Below are positions 1 through 8,668 of a stretch of DNA of 64,000 nt, piece by piece. Numbering within the stretch: position 1 is the first letter of the stretch; each line of letters opens with the position of its first letter. Made by a program: the position numbers and the translations under genes. Source of the DNA: Polaromonas sp. (GTDB lineage: Bacteria > Pseudomonadota > Gammaproteobacteria > Burkholderiales > Burkholderiaceae_C); the NCBI GenBank assembly GCA_028291985.1, contig JAQGNE010000070.1, positions 1-64,000 of the forward strand. Reading direction: 5' to 3'. The notes beneath the pieces were generated by a model. The model did no database searches and was not told the origin of the DNA. It saw only the letters and a program-made list of their open reading frames with translations.

Positions 1-251
1 AGGAAGGCTAAGCGACGACTGTCGGCGTAAGGCTTTTACGGCTGTCATCTACCGGGCGGGAAACTATTCGGTATCTGTGTAAAGCCCTGGGGTGCCACGA
101 ACTGGTACTTGGCTTCTGGCTTCTGGCGTCAGTAGGGACTACCAAGCAGGGCTTGAACATTGAGACTCAGAATTCCAATCGTCTTATTACTTAACATAAT
201 ATACATCGTGGAATGTCTTTATGACAGTGCTTGGCTCAGCTGGACGGCGCG

Positions 252-662
252 CTATCCAAGTAAAACAGGGCCCCAGGCCTCAGGCATCCAGTACTCTACC
301 GCGGACACGAGTGACGCAAACAGCAGCGCAAGCAGGAACAGCTCCATCGCTAGCCGCGGGTTGAATGAGGGAGCGCGGACACAGCCTCTCCAAACCTCGC
401 ACGCAGGGAAGGCACTGCAAGAGTGACGGTTCCCATGCGGCCCAGTGCAGCCGTTGACGCGGTCATGGACGCTGACATCAGGGCGTTCTCAGTGTCTGGA
501 CGGCCAAGACCTCCGAGCGGAGTTGGCTTCAAACCAGCCCTCGCGTAGGTTCGTGTGCTGTCCTGGCCATGCGGTCCGGTCGCAGGCGCGCTGGGCCACT
601 GCCAGCATGGCCGCGTACGAGAGTAGCACCCCAACGGTCACGAACGCTGCTAGCCAGCTCAC
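252..662 (-). pseudogene. Decayed DUF599-like membrane protein gene
   Basis: On the minus strand, GTG at 662 opens a hydrophobic segment beginning VSWLAAFVTVGVLLSYAAM, which stops at 489. The expected continuation is in other frames: EVLAVQTLR, then NALMSASMTASTAALG, then FNPRLAMELFLLALLFASLV, ending at a stop at 252. Motifs of the type VQTLRN-LM-AT-LAST after a membrane N-terminus recall DUF599 family proteins. At least three frameshifts are needed, one of them apparently a lost A in the run near position 485, and the C-terminal part of the family is missing. I read this as a dead gene once adjacent to the YeeE operon. The family name comes from memory and is moderately sure; the pattern of hydrophobic coding fragments across frames is direct. 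Confidence 0.5.
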
Positions 663-679
663 GGCCGACGGTCATTTGG

Positions 680-1117
680 TCATGCCGGTGACAGGTCGCC
701 AGAGTGCTTCCTGCGCTCGACCAATTCGAAGATGCCCATCCCGACGAGCATCGCCACCACAAAGACGGCAGCCTTGCCCTCACCCATGCCCAGGGCAATC
801 AGTGCCGGTCCCGGGCAGAACCCGGCGACGCCCCAGCCGACGCCGAACAGCAGGCCCCCCCCAACCAACCTGCGGTCGAGTTGCCTTGCCTTGGGCAGCC
901 GCATCTCCGCGCCCAGGAAGGACACGGTCCTGCGTCGGGCAACTGCGAATGCGCCGATGCCGACGGCGATGGCGCCGGCCATCACCAAGGCCAAGGAGGG
1001 GTCCCAGCGGCCGGCAACGTCCAGAAAGCCGAGCACCTTGGCTGGGTCGGCCATGCCAGACACGATGAGACCCAGGCCGAAGACCAGTCCGGCAAGCAAC
1101 GAAGTGAAAACATACAT
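680..1117 (-). CDS. YeeE/YedE-type membrane protein, C-terminal-half type (DUF6691)
   Basis: A 145-residue integral membrane protein with about four hydrophobic segments. It has the YeeE/YedE signatures GLGLIVSGMADPAKVLGFLD near the N-terminus and GVGWGVAGFCPGPALIALG in the second half, including the conserved Cys in GFCPGPA. Such proteins form half of a two-gene version of the YeeE (TsuA) channel that takes up thiosulfate or related sulfur species through conserved cysteines. It lies 9 nt downstream of the partner half (1127-1561), so the two probably assemble together. Co-location with a persulfide-sensing repressor and a persulfide dioxygenase-like gene supports a role in reactive sulfur handling. 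The exact substrate is inference. Confidence 0.85.
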   Translation of the reverse strand: MYVFTSLLAGLVFGLGLIVSGMADPAKVLGFLDVAGRWDPSLALVMAGAIAVGIGAFAVARRRTVSFLGAEMRLPKARQLDRRLVGGGLLFGVGWGVAGFCPGPALIALGMGEGKAAVFVVAMLVGMGIFELVERRKHSGDLSPA

Positions 1118-1126
1118 GGCGGTTCC

Positions 1127-1561
1127 TCAGATTCCAAGGAGGTGACGGGTGACGAACACGGTCAGAAAACCTGCCCCCATGAACGCCGCTGTCGCAGCAA
1201 GCGAGCGCGGTGAGAGTCGTGACAGGCCGCAGACCCCATGGCCGCTGGTGCAACCCGATCCGTAGCGCGTTCCCACCCCAACGAGAAGGCCAGCAAGGAC
1301 CAAAGCCGCGTAACTCGCATCAATTTGTGGACGCGGCACTTCGGCGACAAGGAGGTACACCAGAGGCGCGCTGAGCAGACCGAGCACGAAGGCGACACGC
1401 CAAGCCATGTCGCCCCTGACCGGCTTCAGAAGACCGCCCAGCACGCCACTGATGCCGGCGATACGGCCGTTCAGTAGCGCGAACATCGCGGCGGCGATTC
1501 CGATGAGCACGCCGCCAGCCAAAGAAGACCAGGGTGTGAAAGCGTTCCAATCAATAGTCAT
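1127..1561 (-). CDS. YeeE/YedE sulfur transporter family protein, N-terminal-half type
   Basis: A 144-residue membrane protein starting [13 protein letters not shown], with the family motifs [12 protein letters not shown] and [17 protein letters not shown]. The Cys in GSGCTSGHG is the conserved thiosulfate/persulfide relay type residue of YeeE. I chose ATG at 1561 rather than the earlier in-frame start at 1579 because 1561 lies 2 nt after the stop of the upstream repressor gene, typical of translational coupling. It pairs with the downstream half at 680-1117. Together with the repressor it forms a minus-strand operon, repressor then two transporter halves. Confidence 0.87.
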   Translation of the reverse strand: MTIDWNAFTPWSSLAGGVLIGIAAAMFALLNGRIAGISGVLGGLLKPVRGDMAWRVAFVLGLLSAPLVYLLVAEVPRPQIDASYAALVLAGLLVGVGTRYGSGCTSGHGVCGLSRLSPRSLAATAAFMGAGFLTVFVTRHLLGI

Positions 1562-1563
1562 TG

Positions 1564-1905
1564 CTAGTCCTTCGGGCAATACAGGCGGTACAAAAGCGAC
1601 AGAATTTCGAGGAGGCGCTTATCTGCGACGCCGTAGAAGATGTTCTTTCCTTCACGCCGCGTGCTCACGACCTCCTCGTTGCGCAACACGCCCAGCTGTT
1701 GTGACAACGTTGGCTGATGAATTTCTAGTGCCTCCTCCAACTCGCTGACGCACATCTCTCCTTGGGAGAGCTGGCACAGCAGCAGCAGCCGTTCTGGATT
1801 GGCGAGCACCTTCAAAGCGGCGACGGCTTCGGTGGCGGCGCCTCGAAGGAGGTCGGGAGAAATCGTGGCGGGTTTTGCAGGCATAGGCAGTCGTGACTTG
1901 ACCAT
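1564..1905 (-). CDS. bigR: ArsR-family persulfide-sensing repressor, BigR-like
   Basis: A winged-helix ArsR-family protein of about 113 residues. Recognition helix region: [13 protein letters not shown], followed by the wing [10 protein letters not shown]. Two cysteines sit where BigR/SqrR has its sulfide-sensing pair: one in [13 protein letters not shown] and one in the C-terminal YRLYCPKD. In BigR these form a disulfide or polysulfide bridge that releases DNA, so it would derepress sulfur-detoxification genes when sulfide rises. The start is uncertain: ATG at 1905 is used, ATG at 1884 is an alternative, and neither has a good Shine-Dalgarno. An extra Cys (GEMC) is present. An AT-rich dyad at 1904-1930 is the probable operator controlling this operon and the divergent gene at 1959. 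Confidence 0.85.
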   Translation of the reverse strand: MVKSRLPMPAKPATISPDLLRGAATEAVAALKVLANPERLLLLCQLSQGEMCVSELEEALEIHQPTLSQQLGVLRNEEVVSTRREGKNIFYGVADKRLLEILSLLYRLYCPKD

Positions 1906-1930
1906 TAATATATCAAAACATATAATCAAT
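1904..1930. promoter_or_regulatory. Probable BigR-type operator dyad
   Basis: The sequence reads ATTAATATAT, then CAAAAC, then ATATAATCAAT: an imperfect inverted repeat of about 10 nt per arm in an AT-rich pocket within otherwise GC-rich DNA. It lies between the divergent repressor gene and the persulfide dioxygenase-like gene, about 29 nt before the latter's start. BigR binds AT-rich dyads of this kind. Assignment as operator is inference from position and composition. Confidence 0.6.
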
Positions 1931-1958
1931 GTCAATAAAGTAACGGCCGAGGTACCGT

Positions 1959-2837
1959 GTGACCGTCCGCACCCACATCCAACCGTTTTTCGACCAGAAG
2001 ACCTGGACCGTTTCCTACGTCATCAACGACCTCCGAAGCAAAAACGCCGCTGTCATCGACCCGGTTCTCGACTACGACTTCAAGTCTGGCCACACGGACA
2101 CGTACGCCGCCGACGCTGTCCGTGAGTACGTACAGGCCAACGGCCTCGGCGTCCAGTGGATTCTGGAAACGCACGCGCATGCCGACCATCTCTCTGGCGC
2201 TCGCTACCTGCAGGAGCGAGTCGGCGGTCAGATTGCGATTGGCGAGCACATCCGGGAGGTGCAAGCGACGTTCAAGAAGCTGTACAACTTGGAGCGGACA
2301 TTCCTGCCGGATGGCAGTCAGTTCGACCACCTCTTCAAGGATGGCGAGGTGTTCAAGATTGGCGAAGTCGAGGCGACCGCGATGCTCGTACCGGGCCACA
2401 CGCCGGCGGACATGGCATACCTCGTGGACGGGGCGGTTTTTGTAGGGGACACCCTGTTCATGCCCGATGTCGGCAGCGCGCGCGCCGACTTCCCAGGTGG
2501 CGACGCGCATACGCTGTATCGCTCAATGCACAGGATTCTCGACCTGCCGCCGCAGACACGCATGTTCGTCTGCCACGACTACCCGCCCAAAGGTAGGGAG
2601 GCCAATTGGGAGACCACGGTCGCAGATCAGCGAGCAAGCAACATCCACGTGCGTGACGGAATCAGCGAGGAAGAGTTCGTTGCGATGCGGCAGGCTCGGG
2701 ACGCGACGCTCGAGGTCCCGACTCTCATCCTGCCCGCCATCCAGGTCAACGTCAGGGCTGGGCAGTTGCCACCGGCTGACGAGAACGGCGTGGCCTACCT
2801 CCGCATCCCGCTGAACATGTTGCCTATCCGGAAGTAG
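1959..2837 (+). CDS. blh: MBL-fold hydrolase, persulfide dioxygenase (Blh/ETHE1-like)
   Basis: A 292-residue metallo-beta-lactamase-fold protein. Metal-binding signature THAHADH at residues 71-77, then VPGHTPADM and VFVGDTLFMPDVGSARADFP, and a late metal ligand in CHDYPPKGREANWETTVADQ. This C-terminal pattern (DYPP-GRE--WETTV-DQ) marks the Blh/persulfide dioxygenase group, which oxidises glutathione persulfide to sulfite and is typically controlled by BigR. It starts at GTG 1959, preceded by GAGG. It is divergent from the repressor and shares the regulatory gap, so the likely job is sulfide/persulfide detoxification. A separate rhodanese or Blh N-terminal phosphatase domain is absent. Confidence 0.87.
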   Translation: MTVRTHIQPFFDQKTWTVSYVINDLRSKNAAVIDPVLDYDFKSGHTDTYAADAVREYVQANGLGVQWILETHAHADHLSGARYLQERVGGQIAIGEHIREVQATFKKLYNLERTFLPDGSQFDHLFKDGEVFKIGEVEATAMLVPGHTPADMAYLVDGAVFVGDTLFMPDVGSARADFPGGDAHTLYRSMHRILDLPPQTRMFVCHDYPPKGREANWETTVADQRASNIHVRDGISEEEFVAMRQARDATLEVPTLILPAIQVNVRAGQLPPADENGVAYLRIPLNMLPIRK

Positions 2838-2844
2838 GACCCTT

Positions 2845-3111
2845 GTGCCCGACAGGCTTCAAATCGGGCCGATGGCAATTCCCATCTCACTTGTCCTTAT
2901 ATTGGTCGCCCTCGCGTCGGCTACATACGTCGGCAAATGGACAGGTCGCGAGAGCGGTACAGAAATCGAGACGGTGTCCAGTCAAAGCCCGCCACTCTCG
3001 GATTGCCCTGCCTGGCACAGGGCGCGCCCACAAGTCGGGAACGTCACTGGCAAAGAGCGTCCAGCACAAGCTGCGCACAACGGGTCGCGGTGCTGCGGGG
3101 GGCGACGGTAA
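2845..3111 (+). pseudogene. Truncated 5' end of a TlpA-like membrane-anchored protein
   Basis: GTG at 2845, 7 nt after the preceding gene, opens MPDRLQIGPMAIPISLVLIL followed by a short segment ending VGKWTGRESG. This resembles the membrane N-terminus of TlpA-family thiol-disulfide proteins often found beside persulfide dioxygenase genes. After about residue 40 the sequence loses any recognisable character and ends at 3111 without a thioredoxin domain or CxxC motif. I read it as a gene cut short by deletion. The family assignment rests only on the N-terminal style and is tentative. Confidence 0.35.
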
Positions 3112-3619
3112 CCACGTCGTCCACGCCAGGTGACCACATGCGCAGCACGAGCGTCGTTGTGCCAGGCTGCCAAGTCTGGCTTTGCGCGCTGACGGCGCAC
3201 GCGGGCTGCGGAGTCACCTGCCAGGGGGACCAACACGGTGAACTCAATCGCTCGCTCCGGGGTCGCTTCCCGGTCAGGGGCCGGACGCACCCATCGCAGC
3301 GGTCGAGCCAGAGCCTGCGGTGCCACGTACACACCGAATACCTGAAATTTGAGAGCCACCTTGAACTCGGGATACCTGATTTGAGCCGCTGACGCACCCG
3401 ATTCCTGAGGTGCCCGTCTTAGTCGCTGCGATGCCTGAGGAAAACCTGGGGTAACGGCACTCGAATGAATGTCCGGCCCATCAACGACTTAGCGAACGTT
3501 CCTCCAGTTACTTTGTTCCCGAGCCGTTCACTGAGCAATTCACTTCCAGTGTCACCGCTACAGTCTCCCTCGCCCGCCCAGGCCCACCAGGCCTGACCAC
3601 GGGATGGTTAACCCAGCGC
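3112..3619. other. Intergenic stretch without a recognisable gene
   Basis: About 500 nt between the truncated TlpA-like fragment and the ankyrin gene. Several overlapping open frames occur on both strands (for example minus-strand 2982-3359), but none shows a recognisable domain. It may be the eroded right edge of the sulfur block. No RNA gene or clear repeat was seen. Confidence 0.5.
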
Positions 3620-4312
3620 TTACCACTTCCCGCTGGATTTGCCGGTTGGGCGGTTTGCTCGCGCAAACGTGGTGACGATCTCGGCAATATCCGGACGATC
3701 GGCGCGTTCTGCAAACTGGGCAGCTGTCAGGCCTTGCTGGTTCTTGATCATCGGATCCGATCCTTCGGCCAGCAGCAGCTTGACGGCGTCCGGGCTGCCG
3801 TACATGCAGGCCATCATCAATGGCGTGCTCTTGTTGGGCGACTCGGCATCGATGAAGGCGTGATGTTCCAGCAGGAGGCTGATCATTTTGAGATCGCCGG
3901 CCGTGGCTGCGTAATGCAACGGCGTCCAGCCGGTCTTGTTCACGGCAGCGTTCCTGACAATCAGCTGCCGGGCAATCTCGAACTCTCCCTTTAGCGCCGC
4001 CATCATCAATGGCGTTTCACCGGCGCTGTTCAGCGCATTCAGGTCTGTTCGAGGCCAGCTGATCAGAACGCGCGACACCTTGGGCGACGGTTCCTGCAAG
4101 GCCATCATCAGCGCGGTAACGCCATGGGGATCGGGTGTGTTGGCATCAAAACCCAGGTTCAACAGCTGTTGAATGCGCGAGCCATCATCTCGTTTGACGG
4201 CCCGAAAGAAGTCCTCATAAGAACCCGCGCGCGCTGACCAGCACACTAATAACCCAGCAATAACAGCAAGCTCTACCAGAATCCTCATGCATTTTATGAA
4301 GACGAAATTCAC
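3620..4312 (-). CDS. Secreted ankyrin-repeat protein
   Basis: A 230-residue protein with an N-terminal signal peptide (hydrophobic core VELAVIAGLLVCW, then SARA as cleavage region) followed by five to six ankyrin repeats. Repeat hallmarks visible are GVTALMMALQ, GETPLMMAALKGEFEIARQL, GWTPLHYAATAGDLKMISLL and STPLMMACMYGSPDAVKLLL. Ankyrin repeats bind proteins; periplasmic versions occur beside catalase or DNase genes, but no ligand can be deduced. GTG at 4312 overlaps the tatD stop (GTGA), suggesting coupling to tatD; ATG at 4288 is an alternative start that still gives a signal peptide. Confidence 0.85.
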   Translation of the reverse strand: MNFVFIKCMRILVELAVIAGLLVCWSARAGSYEDFFRAVKRDDGSRIQQLLNLGFDANTPDPHGVTALMMALQEPSPKVSRVLISWPRTDLNALNSAGETPLMMAALKGEFEIARQLIVRNAAVNKTGWTPLHYAATAGDLKMISLLLEHHAFIDAESPNKSTPLMMACMYGSPDAVKLLLAEGSDPMIKNQQGLTAAQFAERADRPDIAEIVTTFARANRPTGKSSGKW

Positions 4313-5106
4313 GCGTTGACCCCACGAAAAAGCGACTCGAAGTTGTGACTGGTCGCCGATGCAATGGTTTCCAGATCAAGCCCCTTCAGTTCTGCCACAA
4401 GCTTGGCAACATAGGGCACGTAGGATGGATTGTTGGTTTTTCCGCGGTACGGAACCGGCGCCAAGTACGGACTGTCGGTTTCGATCAGGATACGGTCCAG
4501 CGGCACAAAGGCGGCCACCTCGCGCAAGTCTGCTGCGGTCTTGAAGGTCAGGATGCCTGAAAACGAGATATAAAAGCCCAGGTCAAGCGCCGCCCTGGCC
4601 ACTGCCTGCGACTCCGTGAAGCAATGAAAAACCCCCTCCGCCCGGCTCAGGCCGTTGGCGCTGTCGCCCTCCTCCTTCAGGATGGCCAGCGTGTCGTCCG
4701 ATGCGCTGCGGGTGTGGATGATGAGCGGCTTTGCCGTTTCGCGTGCGGCACGGATGTGCACCCGAAAGCGGTCGCGTTGCCAGGCCATGTCCCTGACGTG
4801 GCGCTCACCCAGACGGTAGTAGTCAAGCCCCGTCTCTCCGATCCCGACAACTTTGGGCAACGCCGCGCGGCGTGTCAGGTCGTCGACGGTAGGCTCGGTA
4901 ACACCTTCATTGTCTGGATGGACCCCGACACTGGCCCAGAAGTTGTCATAGGTAATGGCAAGCTCATGCACCTCTTCAAATTCTTCCAGCGTGGTGCAGA
5001 TGCAAAGCGCCCGGCTGACCTTGGCATCCTTCATCGCCTGGCGAATACCCGGGAGCTGTGCCTTTAACGCCGGAAAACTCAAATGGCAATGCGAATCGGT
5101 AAACAT
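4309..5106 (-). CDS. tatD: TatD-family metal-dependent hydrolase
   Basis: 265 residues with the full TatD signature set: SHCHL at residues 5-9 (metal-binding HxH), VGIGETGLDYY, HTRSAS, FHCFTES and IETDSPYLAPVPYRGK. TatD-type proteins are cytoplasmic metal-dependent 3'-5' exonucleases/DNases linked to DNA repair and oxidative damage. Length is normal for the family. It lies last but one in a minus-strand run mltG-tmk-holB-pilZ-tatD-ankyrin, the usual Burkholderiales order, although the 131-nt gap to pilZ contains a possible terminator. Confidence 0.93.
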   Translation of the reverse strand: MFTDSHCHLSFPALKAQLPGIRQAMKDAKVSRALCICTTLEEFEEVHELAITYDNFWASVGVHPDNEGVTEPTVDDLTRRAALPKVVGIGETGLDYYRLGERHVRDMAWQRDRFRVHIRAARETAKPLIIHTRSASDDTLAILKEEGDSANGLSRAEGVFHCFTESQAVARAALDLGFYISFSGILTFKTAADLREVAAFVPLDRILIETDSPYLAPVPYRGKTNNPSYVPYVAKLVAELKGLDLETIASATSHNFESLFRGVNA

Positions 5107-5122
5107 CGATCAACCGGAAAAG

Positions 5123-5143
5123 AAAAGACTTTCGGGTCTTTTT
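5123..5143 (-). terminator. Possible intrinsic terminator after pilZ
   Basis: AAAAGAC (5123-5129), a 6-nt loop, then GTCTTTT with T-rich flanks on both sides. Read on the minus strand, the stem is followed by TTTTCTTTTC. The stem is short and AU-rich, so it may be only partly effective. Position fits the end of the mltG-tmk-holB-pilZ transcript. Confidence 0.4.
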
Positions 5144-5188
5144 ATAAGCAAAAAAATGGTTAAAGCGCTTGTTTTATAAAGGGCTATA

Positions 5189-5205
5189 GCTATGCTAATC
5201 ATAGC
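5189..5205. repeat. Partial copy of the 48-nt palindromic element
   Basis: GCTATGCTAATCATAGC is a dyad matching the 17-nt left arm of the element family. It is directly preceded by TAAAGGGCTATAGC, which resembles the right end of the element, so the two halves sit in swapped order here. It lies upstream of tatD. Confidence 0.55.
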
Positions 5206-5237
5206 AAACAGCCAAGGCTGCGGGTCAACGCCAATCG

Positions 5238-5651
5238 CTAGATGGTTTGCGTAGGCCGCTCGGATGCCAGGTGGGCACCCAGGATTTCTTCAATCTTCAG
5301 CTTGAGCGTGCGCGATTTTTCATCGCTGGGAAAGCGTACACCTACTCCCTGTGTCCGGTTACCTGAAGCACGCGCTGGTGTGACCCAGGCGACTTTACCG
5401 GCCACCGGATAGCGCTGGGTGTCCTCGGGCAAAGTCAGCAACACATACACATCAGCGCCAAGTTTGTAGTCCCGCGCCGTTGGTATAAAAACGCCGCCCT
5501 CCTTGAACAACGGTATGTAAGCGGCATACAAGGCAGCTTTTTCCTTGATGGCCAACTGCACCACGCTCGGTCGAGCCCCGGCACCGGGCGCCGCGGCTGC
5601 AGCGGCAGGGCTGACAGGGCTGACAGGGTTGGAAGGTGATGTTGAGCTCAT
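5238..5651 (-). CDS. PilZ-domain protein
   Basis: 137 residues: an Ala/Pro-rich N-terminal 25 residues, then a single PilZ domain of about 100 residues with KEKAALYAAYIPLFKEGGVF, VYVLLTLPED, VAGKVAWVTPA and GVGVRFPSDE. This matches the type IV pilus PilZ type found between holB and tatD in many beta- and gammaproteobacteria. That type lacks the RxxxR and DxSxxG c-di-GMP-binding residues, and I do not see them here either, so it probably acts through protein contacts in pilus biogenesis rather than by binding c-di-GMP. Confidence 0.88.
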   Translation of the reverse strand: MSSTSPSNPVSPVSPAAAAAAPGAGARPSVVQLAIKEKAALYAAYIPLFKEGGVFIPTARDYKLGADVYVLLTLPEDTQRYPVAGKVAWVTPARASGNRTQGVGVRFPSDEKSRTLKLKIEEILGAHLASERPTQTI

Positions 5652-5769
5652 GCTGCTAGTTTATCGGTGAGGCGGCGATGCGGGGCTTAACAGGCCACCG
5701 AAAACACAGATTGTGCGCTTTGCTGCTCGTTTGCCGTTGCTCTGGCGCAGCGCTGTGCAGTAAATGAAT

Positions 5770-6852
5770 TCAACCCGCTGTTAGGGCAAGTTTTGCCCGG
5801 CTGGCCAGCGACTCCAGCAAAAGCCCGGGGTTGTAGGGATGCTCCACTGTTCTTGCCGCATCGGCAAGCTCACGAGACCACGCCGCCATCGCCCGGGTGG
5901 CAGACCGGTCGGCTGGTAGCGGTACGGCCAGCAGATCCTGTGGCGTAAAAAACCGCGGCGCCGCCCCTGCCCTTGTGGCCATGACATCGTGGCAAAGCTT
6001 TTGCAAGGCATCAAGCGCGATCGCAGGTGCCCATTCGTACAGCGCACCAGCCGCACCACGCGTCATTGCGGCCGGCAGGTCCTGCCAGCCTTTGGCAATG
6101 GCGGATGCCTGGCCGCTCTGCACCCAGGCCAGTGCATCGGCAGGCCGCCCTCCGGCAGCCATCAGCAGGGTTCGCAGATCAGCGGCAGACGGTGGCCTGG
6201 GCGCCTTGCTGCTGCCCTGAGCGTCTCCATGCTGAGCTGATCCACCCGCCGTGGTTTCGAGCCACGCCAGAGCCTCATCAAATGCCGGCCACGCCATGAC
6301 ATGGCCCAGGCAGCGGCTGCGAATGGTGGGCAGCAATTGATGGGTCGCTTCGGTTGCCAGGATGAACCGCACAGCACCGGGCGGCTCTTCCAGTGTTTTC
6401 AGCAGGGTGTTGGCGGTGATACCGTTCATCCGCTCGGCAGGAAAAACCAGCACTACTTTCGTATTGCCGCGCGACCGCGTCATTTGGGTGAACGCCACCG
6501 CTTCCCGCGCCGCATCAACCTTGATTTCCTTGCTGGGCTTGCGTTTTTTGCTGTCCAGTTCATCCTGCGTTTTTTCAGCCAGCGGCCAGCCCAGCGCCAG
6601 GAATAGCGTCTCGGGCATCAGCGCGCACAGGTCGGCATGGGTATGGACACGCAGGGCGTGGCAGCTTCCGCAGTTGCCGCACGCGCCTGCCGGCGTCGGT
6701 TGTTCACACAACCAGGCACTCGCCAATCCCATGGCCAGCTCGAACTGGCCCAGACCCGAAGGCCCGCTCAGCAACCAGGCATGGCCGCGCTGGACCAGCA
6801 AAGCCTCAAGCTGGATTTGCAGCCAGGGCGCCAGCGGGAGATTGCCGATCAC
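5770..6852 (-). CDS. holB: DNA polymerase III delta-prime subunit
   Basis: 360 residues of the clamp-loader AAA+ family. The P-loop is degenerate (GPSGLGQFE, residues 30-38, without the Lys), as expected for non-ATPase delta-prime. A zinc-binding cysteine set follows (C49, C58, C61, C64). The SRC motif appears as TIRSRCLGH. The ATG overlaps the tmk stop by 4 nt, so the two are translationally coupled. An insertion around residues 110-118 (KKRKPSKE) lengthens the linker relative to E. coli HolB. Role: opens and loads the beta sliding clamp with tau/gamma and delta. Confidence 0.93.
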   Translation of the reverse strand: MIGNLPLAPWLQIQLEALLVQRGHAWLLSGPSGLGQFELAMGLASAWLCEQPTPAGACGNCGSCHALRVHTHADLCALMPETLFLALGWPLAEKTQDELDSKKRKPSKEIKVDAAREAVAFTQMTRSRGNTKVVLVFPAERMNGITANTLLKTLEEPPGAVRFILATEATHQLLPTIRSRCLGHVMAWPAFDEALAWLETTAGGSAQHGDAQGSSKAPRPPSAADLRTLLMAAGGRPADALAWVQSGQASAIAKGWQDLPAAMTRGAAGALYEWAPAIALDALQKLCHDVMATRAGAAPRFFTPQDLLAVPLPADRSATRAMAAWSRELADAARTVEHPYNPGLLLESLASRAKLALTAG

Positions 6853-7568
6853 AGCCAGCCCCGCGCAAGCAGAACTTGGCGTATATCGCGGCCAACCGCG
6901 TCAGGCGCCTGGCTGGCGTCGATGCGCGCGAAGCGGTGCGGCTCGCGCTGCAAGCGCGCCGCATAGCCCGCCGCCACCCGGCGAAAGAATGCAAGGGGTT
7001 GCGCCTCAAACTTGTCCGGCATGCGGGCATCGGCCAGCCGCAGCGCAGCCTCTTCAGGCGGCAGGTCGAACCATATCGTCAGGTGCGGCTGTAATAATTT
7101 CTGCGTTGGCAGTTCGGCGTCGTCATCACAGGCCTGAACCCAGGCTTCCAGGGTGCTTAGTACCGCCAGGTCAAACCCTCGGCCGCCGCCCTGGTAGGCA
7201 AAGCTGGCGTCGGTAAACCTGTCGCACAGCAGTACATCGCCACGCGCCAGTGCCGGTGCGATGACGTTGACGACATGGTCACGTCTTGCGGCAAAGATGA
7301 GCAGGGATTCCGTCAGCGGGTCCATGGCGTCGTTAAGTACTACCTGCCGCAGCTTTTCGGCCAGCGCAGTGCCGCCGGGCTCCCGTGTCAGGGTTACCGC
7401 CCTGCCCGCCTGCCTGAAAGCGTCAGCCAGCGCGGTGATATGGGTTGACTTGCCAGCCCCGTCAATACCTTCAAAACTGATGAAAAGGCCGCCGCTGTCG
7501 CCGGGCAGCGCTGCGGGTTGAAGCGCAGAAGACTGCGCTGGCTGGTCGGCCAGATGACGCACGCCCAT
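6849..7568 (-). CDS. tmk: Thymidylate kinase
   Basis: 239 residues, dTMP to dTDP phosphorylation. P-loop [11 protein letters not shown] near residue 33, the DR(E/Y)-type REPGGT motif, and [17 protein letters not shown], the TMP-binding segment. The N-terminus carries about 28 residues before the usual FISFEG start, and no closer ATG exists; the ATG used is 3 nt after the mltG stop, favouring this start. A residue run [12 protein letters not shown] in the middle is a modest extra. Operon: mltG-tmk-holB, the standard order. Confidence 0.93.
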   Translation of the reverse strand: MGVRHLADQPAQSSALQPAALPGDSGGLFISFEGIDGAGKSTHITALADAFRQAGRAVTLTREPGGTALAEKLRQVVLNDAMDPLTESLLIFAARRDHVVNVIAPALARGDVLLCDRFTDASFAYQGGGRGFDLAVLSTLEAWVQACDDDAELPTQKLLQPHLTIWFDLPPEEAALRLADARMPDKFEAQPLAFFRRVAAGYAARLQREPHRFARIDASQAPDAVGRDIRQVLLARGWL

Positions 7569-7571
7569 GGC

Positions 7572-8579
7572 CTATTGCCCCCTGATGTATTTGTTGACCG
7601 CCCGGTTGTGCTCTTCCAGGCTGCTGCTGAAATGGCTGGCACCGTCGCCCCGTGCCACGAAGTAGAGCGCCTTGGTCGGCTCTGGCCGCACGGCTGCCAT
7701 CAGGGCGGCCTTGCCAGGCATGGCGATGGGCGTTGGCGGCAAGCCGCCGCGGGTGTAGGTGTTGTAAGCCGTGTCCGCCTGCAGATCGCGCTTGCGCAGG
7801 TTGCCGTCAAATCGCTCGCCAAGACCGTAGATTACCGTAGGGTCGGTTTGCAGAGGCATGCCGATGCGCAAGCGATTGATGAAAACCCCAGCGATTTGGC
7901 CTCTGTCCGATGGCTTGCCGGTTTCCTTTTCGACAATGCTGGCAAGTATCAGCGCCTGATCCGGCGTTTGCAAAGGGGTGTCCGGGCTGCGCAGGGCCCA
8001 GGCGGCCTCGGTATGGCGGTCCATAGCGCGGGCAGCGCGACGCAGCACCGCAAGGTCGCTTGCACCTTTGGCAAAGGTGTAGGTGTCCGGAAAAAACCGG
8101 CCTTCAGGGTGCAGGCCCGGCCGGCCCAGCTTTTGCATGATCGTTTCAGGCGTCAGCCCAATAGTTTCATGGTTTAGTTGCTCTTCCTTTTGTAGCGTTT
8201 TCAATACCTGAGAAAAGGTCCAGCCTTCGACGAGCGTGACGCTTTTCAAGGTCTCTTCGCCACGCACCAGCATGCTGAGCAGCTCGCGAGGGGTGGCCCC
8301 CGGTAGCACTTCATAACTGCCGGCCTTGATCTGCCGGGCCTGTCCTGACAGCCTGAACCAGGCCTGTAGCACCAGCGGCGGTACAACAACGCCTGCTGCA
8401 ACAGCACTTTCTGCCACCGCACGGGCACTGCTGCCAGGCTCAATCTCCAGGTCAAGCGCTGTGGCACCAGGCTGCAACCTGAGCGGAAGCGGCGCATGCA
8501 GCCACCACAGCGCACCGCCAAATCCGGCCAGTCCGGCGACGAGGACAAGTATCAAAAAGCTGGTGATTACGCGACGCAA
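7572..8579 (-). CDS. mltG: Endolytic murein transglycosylase
   Basis: 335 residues from a TTG start at 8579. One transmembrane segment (VITSFLILVLVAGLAGFGGA), a LysM-like region, then the YceG catalytic domain with LASIVEKETGKPSDRGQIAG (the catalytic Glu is in VEKE), FINRLRIGMPLQTDPTVIYG and NTYTRGGLPPTPI. It cleaves nascent peptidoglycan strands at the inner membrane. The TTG start is chosen because AAGGAAA lies 8 nt upstream and the length then matches E. coli MltG (340); an open frame extends to 8711 but those residues are not family-like. Divergent from ygfZ. Confidence 0.9.
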   Translation of the reverse strand: MRRVITSFLILVLVAGLAGFGGALWWLHAPLPLRLQPGATALDLEIEPGSSARAVAESAVAAGVVVPPLVLQAWFRLSGQARQIKAGSYEVLPGATPRELLSMLVRGEETLKSVTLVEGWTFSQVLKTLQKEEQLNHETIGLTPETIMQKLGRPGLHPEGRFFPDTYTFAKGASDLAVLRRAARAMDRHTEAAWALRSPDTPLQTPDQALILASIVEKETGKPSDRGQIAGVFINRLRIGMPLQTDPTVIYGLGERFDGNLRKRDLQADTAYNTYTRGGLPPTPIAMPGKAALMAAVRPEPTKALYFVARGDGASHFSSSLEEHNRAVNKYIRGQ

Positions 8580-8668
8580 ACCGAATTTCCTTGTGAACAG
8601 CGCCTGCCTGCATGCGGTTACTGACACCGGTTGCATGCGGCAAACGCCTGGCCCATGATAATTCAGCC

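Noticed and set aside
445-1068. Plus-strand frame of 207 codons
   Set aside because: Runs across the decayed DUF599-like gene and the YeeE gene on the opposite strand; composition is Arg/Pro-rich as expected for a shadow.
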